Under the pieces are notes generated by a model that was not told the origin of the DNA, ran no database searches, and saw only the letters and a program-made list of their open reading frames with translations. The translations under genes were made by a program, and so were the position numbers. Shown one piece after another: positions 1-8,371 of a stretch of DNA of 64,000 nt. The stretch lies in contig NZ_JAGSND010000001.1 of NCBI RefSeq assembly GCF_018128545.1, positions 172,153-236,152 on the forward strand, in the 5' to 3' direction. Position 1 is the stretch's first letter. The number at the start of each line of letters is the position of its first letter. Source of the stretch: Sinanaerobacter chloroacetimidivorans. GTDB lineage: Bacteria > Bacillota > Clostridia > Peptostreptococcales > Anaerovoracaceae.

Positions 1-4
1 GCTG

Positions 5-769
5 ATGTGGCAGGATAGTATGGATGTCTACCACTGCCTGCTGGTCACCGGCGAGGGCAGATCGGACGGCCTTCTGGTGGAAAGCGAGGGCTACAACTAT
101 GCCCGGTATGCATCCTATGTGCCCGAAGCTACCGCTCTGCGTTATCCATCCCTCGCAAAAATGAATCGGGAATTAGCTGCCGCCGTTGACTTTATTATTG
201 CTGATGGCACCAACCAGACTAGTGAGGGCAACTGTGTTTTTAGCTTCGCGGAGCTGGAGGAAAAGATCAGCCTCTGCGTAACAGAAAAAACATTTTTACA
301 GGAGATGCTGGGCGATATGTTATGCAGCCGACCGGAGGTGGCCGACCTGACCATCGGAGATGACTGCTTTGATGTGGTCTATTACCTCGACTTTTGCCCC
401 AACTGCCTGAAGGGGCAAGCGGCAGAAGCACCTGCCGGACAGACGCTCCGCGACCTGCTCAAAACGCCGATGGAAAATGTTCATCTGCTCCATAAGGACG
501 TGGAAATCGAACCTGCCACCATCGTGGAGTTGTCCGCTGATACCCTGAACGATGCTGGAAAACAGGACTGGGCCGATGTGCTGGACGCACGGGTGTGTCA
601 GGTTTACGAAGGGTTTTATGGTCACCAGATTGATCTAGAAGGAGTGAAACCGTCTCGCCTGCGTGCTTTTTCCATGATGCTTGCAGGCTACTGCTCGGAA
701 GAAAACTATGAAAAATGGGTGGCGCAGCCGGAGGAAACTCCGTCTCAGTCACCAGAAATGAAGCTATGA
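5..769 (+). CDS. Conjugative-element hypothetical protein, possibly 5'-truncated
   Basis: No function recognised. The frame is open to the left edge, so the gene may begin outside the window; ATG codons lie at 5 and 20. The 254-residue acidic product has one CPNC pair near residue 133 and no membrane segment or signal peptide. It sits 16 bases upstream of the next small gene on the same strand, in the accessory block that precedes the relaxase of Tn1549-like elements. GC is higher than in the cargo genes further right, matching the other backbone genes of the element. Coding status is well supported by length, codon pattern and position; function is unknown. Confidence 0.7.
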   Translation: MWQDSMDVYHCLLVTGEGRSDGLLVESEGYNYARYASYVPEATALRYPSLAKMNRELAAAVDFIIADGTNQTSEGNCVFSFAELEEKISLCVTEKTFLQEMLGDMLCSRPEVADLTIGDDCFDVVYYLDFCPNCLKGQAAEAPAGQTLRDLLKTPMENVHLLHKDVEIEPATIVELSADTLNDAGKQDWADVLDARVCQVYEGFYGHQIDLEGVKPSRLRAFSMMLAGYCSEENYEKWVAQPEETPSQSPEMKL

Positions 770-785
770 AATGGAGGACACGCAT

Positions 786-1046
786 ATGAAAAATACCACG
801 CTGACTATTACCTTCAACATGGAAAAGATGGACGCACTGACTTTCCACATGGGCAAAAGAGATATTGACCTGCAGGCCGAGCTGAACGATACTGTACAGA
901 AGCTATATGACAAGTACGTTCCGCAGGCAACTCGCGAGTATATCGACGATAGGGTTGCCCGTGAGGCTGGAGCAAAGGAGCGTTCACGCCGCCCGGTTCG
1001 CCCTGCCGCCCGCACCACTGATCTTTCCGAGCAGGGCGAAAGATGA
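786..1046 (+). CDS. Small conjugative-element protein (DUF6103-like)
   Basis: An 86-residue protein. An in-frame ATG at 771 overlaps the GGAGG, so the ATG at 786, with GGAGG eight bases upstream, is the better start. The N-terminal half has a beta-strand then helix pattern (TLTITFNMEKMDAL, then a long helix ending in LYDKYVP), and the C-terminus is basic and proline/arginine rich. This resembles small proteins carried by clostridial conjugative elements (DUF6103 from memory). A DNA-binding or relaxosome accessory role is possible but only inferred from position upstream of the candidate oriT and relaxase. Confidence 0.65.
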   Translation: MKNTTLTITFNMEKMDALTFHMGKRDIDLQAELNDTVQKLYDKYVPQATREYIDDRVAREAGAKERSRRPVRPAARTTDLSEQGER

Positions 1047-1239
1047 CCGTCTCCATGTGTCGGCCCCTGTGACGCCGCGTGTGCGCTTTTCGAGGGCGAG
1101 GTAGCCCGTGTACCCCTGCGGAGGTTCTGCTCCGCGTTGGACCGGTTTGGCGGTAAGCTTCTAAAGGGGCTAAAAACCCTTGCTGCGGCTGGATTTTAGG
1201 GGTGAAATGAAGGGTCGAAAAGTGTGCAGGTTAAAGGGC

Positions 1240-1390
1240 GGGTGGCTTCAAGAAGCCCCATCGCCAAGAGAACACCGCCCGGCAAAGCCGTGCGGGGATT
1301 GCGCTCTGCCACCCAACAATCCGCTTTTACCCAAAATGGGTGGCTTCCATGCAGAAAACGTCCGTGTGTCAGGAGGATCATGGGTGGCTC
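1240..1390. promoter_or_regulatory. Candidate oriT / relaxosome binding region
   Basis: About 375 bases without a convincing gene lie between the small protein and the ribbon-helix-helix gene. The motif GGGTGGCTTC occurs at 1240-1249 and 1338-1347, GGGTGGCTC at 1382-1390, and the inverse GCCACCC at 1308-1314, giving an inverted pair at 1308-1314 and 1338-1344. Repeats plus an inverted repeat directly upstream of a ribbon-helix-helix gene and a relaxase are the usual layout of an origin of transfer. No nick site was identified. Confidence 0.4.
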
Positions 1391-1421
1391 AGAAGAAATC
1401 ACCAATAAAAGGAGGAATGAA

Positions 1422-1835
1422 ATGAGCGGAAACGCAGACAAAACTAAATTTTCCGTCCGGGTGGACACAGAGTTACTGGAGTTGGCCGACCAGTACATCG
1501 CAGACGCTACTGTCCAGAGCCGCACGGAGCTGATTGAGGATGCACTGCGATTTTACCTTGGGTTCCTCACATCGAAGAAAGCGGAAGATTATTTGTTACA
1601 ATCTCTGTCCTCCGTCATCATGGGTACGGTGCAGGACAGCGAGAACCGGTTGGCACGAATGGATTTCAAACTGGCAGTGGAACTATCCAAGCTGTGTCAT
1701 GTGATTTCGTACACGCATGATGTTGATGAGGATGATCTGCACAAGTTACACTTAAAATGTCTCGACGAGGTCAAGCGCATCAATGGTGCGATTGATTTCG
1801 AGAGCGCATATAAATATCAGAAACGTGAAACCTAA
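1422..1835 (+). CDS. Ribbon-helix-helix (CopG/MetJ-type) protein
   Basis: A 137-residue protein. An open frame extends upstream to 1224, but the ATG at 1422 has AGGAGGAAT just before it and the product then starts as a normal ribbon-helix-helix protein. Residues 8-45 read as the DNA-binding strand (KFSVRVDTELLELA) followed by two helices (SRTELIEDALRFYL). The rest is helical and acidic. In Tn1549-type elements such proteins sit next to the relaxase and bind oriT or regulate transfer genes; that role is inferred from position. The repeats just upstream are plausible binding sites. Confidence 0.8.
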   Translation: MSGNADKTKFSVRVDTELLELADQYIADATVQSRTELIEDALRFYLGFLTSKKAEDYLLQSLSSVIMGTVQDSENRLARMDFKLAVELSKLCHVISYTHDVDEDDLHKLHLKCLDEVKRINGAIDFESAYKYQKRET

Positions 1836-1909
1836 ATTGTGAGAAAATATTTATTGGGATTGTTACACTGAGTTCGTTTATAGTGTGTTGAAAAAGGAGT
1901 TGGTCTACT

Positions 1910-2197
1910 ATGGTTAAGAAAGAAATTTTAGAGATGGTCATTACAGAGATGACTGAAAACGCACTGCTTGTTCGTAGGGAAACCTGTGTCGAGGAAGAAC
2001 AGCAGATTTACACACAGGTTGCTGAGTTGTCTCGCCAGCGGCAGGATATCTTGTCCGCACTCTCTCCGGAGGATCGTCAGGTGCTGGAGGATTATCTGGT
2101 GAAAACTAATTTGATTGCTGACCACGAGTGCAAGCATCTCTATGTGCAGGGAGCAAAAGACTGCGTGGTGTTGCTGAAGAAGCTGGGTGTACTGTAA
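1910..2197 (+). CDS. Small helical conjugative-element protein
   Basis: A 95-residue, largely alpha-helical protein with heptad-like spacing in residues 20-50, starting at ATG 1910 after AAAAAGGAG. It contains no recognised motif and no membrane segment. It lies alone between the ribbon-helix-helix gene and a hairpin at 2216-2235, so it is probably its own transcription unit. Small proteins of this type are common passengers of clostridial conjugative elements. Function unknown. Confidence 0.65.
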   Translation: MVKKEILEMVITEMTENALLVRRETCVEEEQQIYTQVAELSRQRQDILSALSPEDRQVLEDYLVKTNLIADHECKHLYVQGAKDCVVLLKKLGVL

Positions 2198-2215
2198 GAG
2201 AATATATGTTGAACG

Positions 2216-2235
2216 GCCTCTGCGAAAGCAGGGGC
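2216..2235 (+). terminator. Stem-loop after the 1910 gene
   Basis: GCCTCTGC, GAAA loop, GCAGGGGC, followed by a short T-containing run. Lies 19 bases after the stop codon. Confidence 0.55.
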
Positions 2236-2311
2236 TGTTTGGCATATTGGTGATGAATTTTGTCAGTAGAGGTGGTATAATTAATAAAAGACATGATTAC
2301 GGAGGTGCATA

Positions 2312-2836
2312 ATGAAGCATTGGATTAACGACGAAGATACTCTCGATGTGCAAGATAGTGAATTGACTTTTGATGCTGTATACAGTAAGGAGTATATCCC
2401 AACAGAATGTCTAGGTGAACTTAAAAAAGCTGATATTCTTCTTATACCTGAAGAAATGTTTCGGGAGCGTAGAGGTTGTTTTTTTCCAGAATGTACAGAA
2501 GAATTTTTCACCTATGTGAAAGATAATAAGAGTGATAACGTAGTTGTTGATATCTGTGTGAGCGATGAAGATTTTCAGCGTATCGAATTACATGCTGATT
2601 TAATTACTGTCGCTACACTTATCGTTCAATGGGTTATACTTCCGACAGCCACTTCGCTAATTGCTGCATACTTATATGATAAAATAAAAAACCGCAATAA
2701 ATCTGCAGAAAACACAAATGCAGAAGTGAATATTATTGTGGAGAAAGATAAAAAATCAAAAAAGATTTCTTACAGTGGATCTATTGAGAACTTTGAAATG
2801 GCAATGAAAACAATAGATGAAACGATTTTTAAATAG
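2312..2836 (+). CDS. Unknown protein with one membrane helix
   Basis: A 174-residue protein starting at ATG 2312 behind GGAGG. Residues 1-90 are acidic and soluble; a single hydrophobic segment lies at about residues 97-122 (LITVATLIVQWVILPTATSLI), followed by a basic, lysine-rich tail. A related gene start follows only eight bases later, so it is probably co-transcribed with the SEC-C protein at 2845. Both genes are clearly AT-richer than the flanking backbone, a sign that the pair is separately acquired cargo. Function unknown; a small membrane-anchored partner of the SEC-C protein is one possibility. Confidence 0.65.
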   Translation: MKHWINDEDTLDVQDSELTFDAVYSKEYIPTECLGELKKADILLIPEEMFRERRGCFFPECTEEFFTYVKDNKSDNVVVDICVSDEDFQRIELHADLITVATLIVQWVILPTATSLIAAYLYDKIKNRNKSAENTNAEVNIIVEKDKKSKKISYSGSIENFEMAMKTIDETIFK

Positions 2837-2844
2837 GTGAAAAT

Positions 2845-3663
2845 ATGACATTAACAGAAGTAAAAGAGAGCTTATCTCTTCCGCAACTTTCATTGAGTAA
2901 TGACATTCCGGATAGTCTTAGAATATTGAAAGAGACCGCAATTAATTCCGGAAATGAAGAATTGGCTAATGAAATATGGTGTGTGCATCAGATTTTTCAT
3001 ATTCAAAATCTATATATAAAATTTTTTGCTCAGATTAAGGATAAGAAATTCGAGGAATCATGGCTTACTTTAGAGCGTATCGACATAGAATTTTCTTTTT
3101 TAAGAACTAATTATGTTTATACCAAGGAACAGTATAATTTGGGATTCATCGAAGGGAAAATTAAGGATTGGGAAAAGCTGTATCCCTATGAGGTTTTTTT
3201 TAGCAGAGAAACAATTATTAAAGGGGAACGATGTTCTATATGTGGAAAAAAAGTTTCTATTCGTAGTGGATGCGGGCATAGGATTGGGAAACTTTATATG
3301 GGTGAATTGTGTTGTCATGAAATAACCGATATGGAATTTCTGGGAATGGCAATTGTCACCAATCCGTTTGATAAATATACTTTTGTTAGGCCACAAGATA
3401 TGGAATACAATTATGAAGTGCTTGAATTGTTGTCAGAGCGTGTTAATACTCCTTATGACAGTTGGCATATAGAAACATCTTCACGCCTACGACCAGAATA
3501 CACACACGCAGAACGCAATAAGCCCTGTCCATGTGGTTCAGGGGAAAAATATAAAAAATGTTGTTATGGAACTAAAAAGGAACTTATGGCTCATAATCGT
3601 ATCGTTTTAGAAAATGGTTGTAAGGATTCTGTTCCCGTGCGATATGTTGGCACTTGGAAATAA
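2845..3663 (+). CDS. SEC-C motif protein with zinc-binding clusters
   Basis: A 272-residue protein. Near the C-terminus (about residues 228-241) it carries a clear SEC-C zinc motif, CPCGSG followed by KYKKCC. A second cysteine group at about residues 131-153 (CSICGKK, SGCGH) and a CC pair at about 160 look like another metal site. The N-terminal 120 residues are helical. SEC-C motifs occur in SecA and in many small proteins of unknown function in mobile elements, where they are thought to be protein- or nucleic-acid-binding zinc modules. Partner of the 2312 gene by spacing. Low GC suggests cargo. Confidence 0.75.
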   Translation: MTLTEVKESLSLPQLSLSNDIPDSLRILKETAINSGNEELANEIWCVHQIFHIQNLYIKFFAQIKDKKFEESWLTLERIDIEFSFLRTNYVYTKEQYNLGFIEGKIKDWEKLYPYEVFFSRETIIKGERCSICGKKVSIRSGCGHRIGKLYMGELCCHEITDMEFLGMAIVTNPFDKYTFVRPQDMEYNYEVLELLSERVNTPYDSWHIETSSRLRPEYTHAERNKPCPCGSGEKYKKCCYGTKKELMAHNRIVLENGCKDSVPVRYVGTWK

Positions 3664-3765
3664 TAACTCTCGTAGTGACTTTGGTGGCGTATTCAAAAGT
3701 TGCAGATGGCGATCACAACTGTGGTCGCTTTTTTCTTTACCCAAAACACAGAAAGGAGTCCTGCC

Positions 3766-6630
3766 ATGCCAAAAATCATATTCACCTCGCGGTATATGCG
3801 GGATGCTCCTCCCGCCCAGCTTGAAAACTATGTGCGCTACATCGGAACCCGCGAGGGTGTAGAAAAAATAGATGAGAGTAAGCGGCTACTTCCTGCAACA
3901 GAAAATCAATGCCAGCTCATTCGTCAACTGCTTCGTGATATTCCGGCATCCATAGAGATGCTGGAGTACACGGATTTTTTATTGAAGCCAACTATCGGCA
4001 ACGCCTCCGAGTTTATCTCTTGCACACTGGAGCAGAATCTTGATATCGTCAGCAAGCGGGAAAACTATGTGGACTACATTGCCAATCGTCCTCGCGTGGA
4101 GCGTGTAGGTGAACATGGCCTGTTCACCGATGCGGGCAAGTCAGTGGTACTGGCACAGGTGCAGCAGGAAGCGATGAACCACAAAGGCGCAGTCTGGACT
4201 CATGTGATATCACTGCGCCGGGAGGATGCAGCAAGACTTGGCTACGACAGCGCTAAACAATGGATGTCGCTGCTGCGCTCAAAACGAGCCATGCTGTGCA
4301 GGCACATGAAGATCGACAGCGAGAACCTGCGCTGGTATGCTGCCTTTCATAACGAGGGACATCATCCCCATGTGCATCTGATGGTTTACTCTGTAAAGGA
4401 CAATGATGGTTTTCTCACCGAGAAGTCTATTGAAGCCATGCGTTCGGAGTTGGCACATGATATTTTTCGTCAGGACTTTGCGCACATCTATGAGGAACAA
4501 AATCAAGTTCGCACAGAACTGAAAAACGGAGCTGCTGATGTGTTGCGAGAGCTGATGGACGAACTCCACTTCAGCACACTGGTCAACCCGGAGATTGAAC
4601 AGCAGATGGAGCAGCTTTCCATCCGGCTGCAAAATACCAGCGGCAAAAAAGTGTATGGGTATCTCAAACGGGATGTGAAGAATCTGATTGACCAGATCGT
4701 GGACGGTCTGGCCAATGATACGCGTGTAGCTGCGTTATATCAGGCATGGGGTAAGTGGAACAACGAGGTGCTGCTGACCTATCAGAAAAATGCACCGCCC
4801 CTGCCGCCTTTATCTCTGCAGCCACAATTTAAGAGTATCAAAAACATGGTGATCGCCGAGGCAATGAAGCTTGGCGGTCACCATTTTACATTTGAAGATG
4901 AAGATGCGCTGGAATCGGAGGGAGCAGTCAATCCAGCGGAATTGATGGAAATATCTGTGTCGGAGGATAGGGAGATGCTGGAACCAGATGGGACACTGCC
5001 TGAAAGCTACCGCCGTTCTTCAGGCAACGACGAGCACAGCACGATGTGGAGTGACCGATACAAGGAAGCCCGGAAAATCCTGTTTGGTGATAAGGATACG
5101 GAACCGAACTTTGAGAAAGCGTTTGCGCTATTTTTGGAGGAAGCGGAATCCGACAACCCTATGGCCATGCATGACCTTGGACGAATGTTGGCAGACGGCC
5201 TTGGCAGGGAGATTGATAATGCCGCTGCACAGGACTGGTACGCCAAAGCACTGGTAGCGTTTCAGATTTTAGAGCAGACGGCCAAAGAAAAACAGCGTCC
5301 TTATCTCCAATACCGTATCGGTAAAATGTTCGCTGCTGGACTTGGCACAGAACAGGACTATGAATCGGCAGCCCGATGGTTTTCCGAGGCGGTCGCTGCC
5401 AACCACAGGTACGCGCAATACTCGTTGGCTGGATTATATTATCACGGTCAGGGTGTGGAGCAAAGCTATGAGCAGGCGTTTTACCTCTATGGCTGTTCCG
5501 CAGAGCAAGGAAACCCATACGCAAGCTATGAGTTGGCGAAAATGTGCCGGGATGGGATTGGCACAAAAAAGAATATAGAGCAATCCGGGATGCATTTCCA
5601 AGATGCATTTACCGGCTTTTTTTATTTAGAGCAGAACAGCCATGACGATAAGCTGCAATACCGCCTTGGCCAGATGCTCCACACCGGGATCGGTACAGAT
5701 AAAGATGATGCTATGGCTGAAGACTATTGGGAACGCGCTGCCAAACTGGGCAATGTGAATGCGCTGTTTGCTCTCGGAAAGTTGTGGTTGGAAAGTGAAA
5801 CCGATCTAGAGCAGGCGGTCGCTTGGATAACTAAGGCCGCTGATGCCGGAAACGCTAATGCACAGTATGCGCTGGCAAAACTCTACCGGGACGGTGAGTA
5901 TGTGCAGCGCAATATGAATAAGGCTGTGAATCTGTTCACTCTATCAGCAGAACAGAAGAATGAGTTTGCAGCGTATCAGCTCGGCAGGATCTATCTGTCA
6001 GGAGAGGATATTCCCAGAAATGTGGAGACTGCCATCAAGTGGCTATCCCTTTCTGCGGATGCTGGAAACCAGTTCGCACAATATGCTCTTGCCAAACTGT
6101 ATCTTACTGGTGAAGATGCGCCGCAGGACATTAGCAAAGCGGTGGAGCTGTTCGCAAAGGCCGCCGATCAGAAGAATCAGTATGCACAGTATCAGATCGG
6201 TAAGTTGTATCTGACAGGAGAGCATCTGCCCAAGGATGTGGATGTAGCTATTCATTGGCTGGAGGAAGCGGCAACGCAGGAGAACCAATATGCACAATAT
6301 GCTCTCGGCAAGCTATACCTTTGTGGCCATGATGCCCCTCGTGATAAGGACAAAGCGATTCTGTTTTTAGAGGCATCCGCCGCACAGGGAAATATCTACG
6401 CACAGTTCCTGCTTGATCACATGGACTCCTTCCGCAATCCTTCGACTTTCCTTGCAGCAACAAAACTGCTGCACCGATTGGAAAATTTGTTCCGGGAGGA
6501 CTATCGCAAAGCTACGGGCGGCTCGGCATTTCACATCGATCGGAAGCGTCGCCGTAAACTGGCAGAGAAAAAACAGGCACAGGGTCACAAACGAGATGAC
6601 CATGAGACTATACAACAACAAACTTATTGA
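3766..6630 (+). CDS. MobP-type relaxase fused to Sel1-like repeats
   Basis: A 954-residue protein. The ATG at 3766, with AAAGGAG upstream, gives the start MPKIIFTSRY typical of the MobP3-like family; an earlier ATG in frame at 3700 has no good ribosome site. Residues 1-300 form the relaxase domain, which nicks oriT and pilots the strand. The metal-binding histidine motif HHPHVHLMVYS lies at about residues 198-208. From about residue 460 to 885 there are about ten Sel1/TPR-like repeats with the signature YA.YALAKLYL.G, and the tail is basic. The relaxase half is a standard conjugation component; the long Sel1 array is unusual and suggests a protein-interaction platform. No frameshift was seen. 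Confidence 0.85.
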   Translation: MPKIIFTSRYMRDAPPAQLENYVRYIGTREGVEKIDESKRLLPATENQCQLIRQLLRDIPASIEMLEYTDFLLKPTIGNASEFISCTLEQNLDIVSKRENYVDYIANRPRVERVGEHGLFTDAGKSVVLAQVQQEAMNHKGAVWTHVISLRREDAARLGYDSAKQWMSLLRSKRAMLCRHMKIDSENLRWYAAFHNEGHHPHVHLMVYSVKDNDGFLTEKSIEAMRSELAHDIFRQDFAHIYEEQNQVRTELKNGAADVLRELMDELHFSTLVNPEIEQQMEQLSIRLQNTSGKKVYGYLKRDVKNLIDQIVDGLANDTRVAALYQAWGKWNNEVLLTYQKNAPPLPPLSLQPQFKSIKNMVIAEAMKLGGHHFTFEDEDALESEGAVNPAELMEISVSEDREMLEPDGTLPESYRRSSGNDEHSTMWSDRYKEARKILFGDKDTEPNFEKAFALFLEEAESDNPMAMHDLGRMLADGLGREIDNAAAQDWYAKALVAFQILEQTAKEKQRPYLQYRIGKMFAAGLGTEQDYESAARWFSEAVAANHRYAQYSLAGLYYHGQGVEQSYEQAFYLYGCSAEQGNPYASYELAKMCRDGIGTKKNIEQSGMHFQDAFTGFFYLEQNSHDDKLQYRLGQMLHTGIGTDKDDAMAEDYWERAAKLGNVNALFALGKLWLESETDLEQAVAWITKAADAGNANAQYALAKLYRDGEYVQRNMNKAVNLFTLSAEQKNEFAAYQLGRIYLSGEDIPRNVETAIKWLSLSADAGNQFAQYALAKLYLTGEDAPQDISKAVELFAKAADQKNQYAQYQIGKLYLTGEHLPKDVDVAIHWLEEAATQENQYAQYALGKLYLCGHDAPRDKDKAILFLEASAAQGNIYAQFLLDHMDSFRNPSTFLAATKLLHRLENLFREDYRKATGGSAFHIDRKRRRKLAEKKQAQGHKRDDHETIQQQTY

Positions 6631-6647
6631 CAGGAGGTGTTTCTTAC

Positions 6648-7589
6648 ATGGGATATGTTTATTTTACTGATGAACAGAAGCAACGGGCAAACGCTGTGGA
6701 TTTAGAGGACTTTCTCATCCGGCAGGGAGAGAAATTAATCCGATCCGGCAGAGAAAAGCGTCTGGTCAGTGATCACAGCATTACGGTGCGCGGAAACGAG
6801 TGGTATGATCACGCCGCTGAGAAAGGCGGATGTGCCATTGATTTTGTGCAAATGTTCTACGGCAGGAGCTTTCCTGATGCGATGACCATGCTCTTGAATG
6901 GCGAGCAGGGGCAGGCATACCGCCCCAGTGAACAACGACAGCGGGAGCAACCGAAACCGTTTGTGCTGCCAGAGGCCAACAGCGATATGCGCCGGGTGTT
7001 CGCCTATCTAATCAAGACGCGCTGTCTTGACTCGAATGTGGTGTCTGTCTTCGCTCATGCCAAGCTAATCTATGAGGATGTCAAGTATCATAATGTTGTG
7101 TTCATTGGCTGTGATTCAAAAGGTGTTGCCCGTCATGCCCACAAGCGCGGAACCTATACGCAGGGCGATCCGTTTAAAGGCAACGTGGATGGCTGTGATC
7201 CTCGGTACAGCTTTCATTACACCGGAAAGGGCAATATCGTCTATGTGTTTGAGGCTCCTATTGATATGCTGTCCTTTATTTCGATGGACCAGAATGATTG
7301 GCAACAGAACAGCTATGTGTCGCTGTGTGGGTTGGCAGAGCATGCGCTGCTTCAACTGTTGGCGGAGAATTCGCAGGTGCAGAAGATTGGACTGTGTCTT
7401 GACAATGATAAAGCCGGTCTGAAAGCACGGGAGCGGCTCATCGGTATTCTTGCAGAAAAGGGATATGGCGAGGTATTCTCACTTTTGCCGCAGCAGAAGG
7501 ATTGGAATGAAGATTTAAAAGCGATGAAGCAGGAAGCACAGATGCCTGAACAGGAGCATAGCAAGCAAGCGCTATATGTGATGATATAA
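6648..7589 (+). CDS. DUF3991/Toprim domain protein (primase-like)
   Basis: A 313-residue protein. The ATG at 6648 has AGGAGG ten bases upstream; the ORF extends slightly further but without a ribosome site. The N-terminal 110 residues resemble the zinc-ribbon-like domain of mobile-element primases. The C-terminal half has Toprim acidic motifs: VFEAPIDMLSF at about 205-215 and CLDNDKAG at about 256-263. Such proteins accompany relaxases in clostridial conjugative elements and probably act in lagging-strand priming or processing of transferred DNA. It begins 18 bases after the relaxase stop, so the two are probably co-transcribed. Confidence 0.8.
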   Translation: MGYVYFTDEQKQRANAVDLEDFLIRQGEKLIRSGREKRLVSDHSITVRGNEWYDHAAEKGGCAIDFVQMFYGRSFPDAMTMLLNGEQGQAYRPSEQRQREQPKPFVLPEANSDMRRVFAYLIKTRCLDSNVVSVFAHAKLIYEDVKYHNVVFIGCDSKGVARHAHKRGTYTQGDPFKGNVDGCDPRYSFHYTGKGNIVYVFEAPIDMLSFISMDQNDWQQNSYVSLCGLAEHALLQLLAENSQVQKIGLCLDNDKAGLKARERLIGILAEKGYGEVFSLLPQQKDWNEDLKAMKQEAQMPEQEHSKQALYVMI

Positions 7590-7672
7590 AACCAAGTTTC
7601 ACTCGACCTATGTGACAGATTGCTGTATACTAACAGCAGAACAAAAATCGGAATTTGAGGGGATGATGCATA

Positions 7673-8272
7673 ATGACCGACAATATTAATATTAGATTTG
7701 CAAAACCTGAGGATGTGGCGGCTTTGGTTGATATATACAGACCGTATGTTTTGGATACGGCGATTACTTTTGAATACGAAGTTCCATCAACAGAAGAGTT
7801 TTGGAGACGCATGAATGCCATTCAAAGAAAATATCCGTACATCGTGGCGGAATGCTGCGGCGAAATTGTCGGGTATGCGTATGTCGGAAGTTTTGTTGGA
7901 CGCGCAGCATACGATTGGTCGGTTGAAACGACGATCTATTTGAAGCAGGACAAACGCAAACAAGGTGTTGGGCGAAAGCTTTACGAAGCGATGGAGTGTA
8001 TTCTGAAGGAAATGCACATCATCAATTTGAATGCCTGTATCGGCTACCCTGAGACGGATGATGAGTATCTGACAAAAAACAGTGTAGAGTTTCATAGACA
8101 TATCGGCTATTCTCTGGTCGGAGAATTTCATAAATGCGGATATAAATTTGGTCGGTGGTATAATATGGTGTGGATGGAAAAAATGATTGGAAGCCATCCT
8201 GAAAAACCAGTCGCAATTATCAATGTCAATGATATTCGCGGTCTTTTGCAAGACAAGTATCATATAGAATAA
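7673..8272 (+). CDS. GNAT acetyltransferase, phosphinothricin-acetyltransferase-like
   Basis: A 199-residue GNAT enzyme. The ATG at 7673 follows a GAGGGGATGATG ribosome site. Residues 5-165 form the N-acetyltransferase fold, with the acetyl-CoA binding pattern KQGVGRKLYEAM at about 101-112 and the family-typical N-terminus (IRFAKPEDVAALVDIY). Closest family by eye is PAT/YncA, which acetylates amino-acid analogues such as phosphinothricin or methionine sulfoximine. It interrupts the usual order of primase-like gene then coupling protein, and has its own terminator at 8323, so it is best read as a cargo gene. Substrate unknown. Confidence 0.8.
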   Translation: MTDNINIRFAKPEDVAALVDIYRPYVLDTAITFEYEVPSTEEFWRRMNAIQRKYPYIVAECCGEIVGYAYVGSFVGRAAYDWSVETTIYLKQDKRKQGVGRKLYEAMECILKEMHIINLNACIGYPETDDEYLTKNSVEFHRHIGYSLVGEFHKCGYKFGRWYNMVWMEKMIGSHPEKPVAIINVNDIRGLLQDKYHIE

Positions 8273-8322
8273 CACGGCAACTTCCAGTTTGTCGAATTGA
8301 ATAGAAATCAGAAGTTAACTGA

Positions 8323-8350
8323 AGCAGTCGAGTAAATCGGCTGCTTTTTT
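8323..8350 (+). terminator. Terminator of the GNAT gene
   Basis: AGCAG and CTGCT arms separated by 13 bases and followed by a run of T, 50 bases after the GNAT stop and just before the coupling-protein gene. Confidence 0.6.
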
Positions 8351-8371
8351 CTATGCCTGAGGGGAGAAAAA

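Noticed and set aside
5155..6420. Repeats within the relaxase as a CRISPR-like array or DNA satellite
   Set aside because: The periodicity is that of Sel1 protein repeats in an open frame with diverged codons; no constant direct repeat with unique spacers exists. No CRISPR array was seen anywhere.
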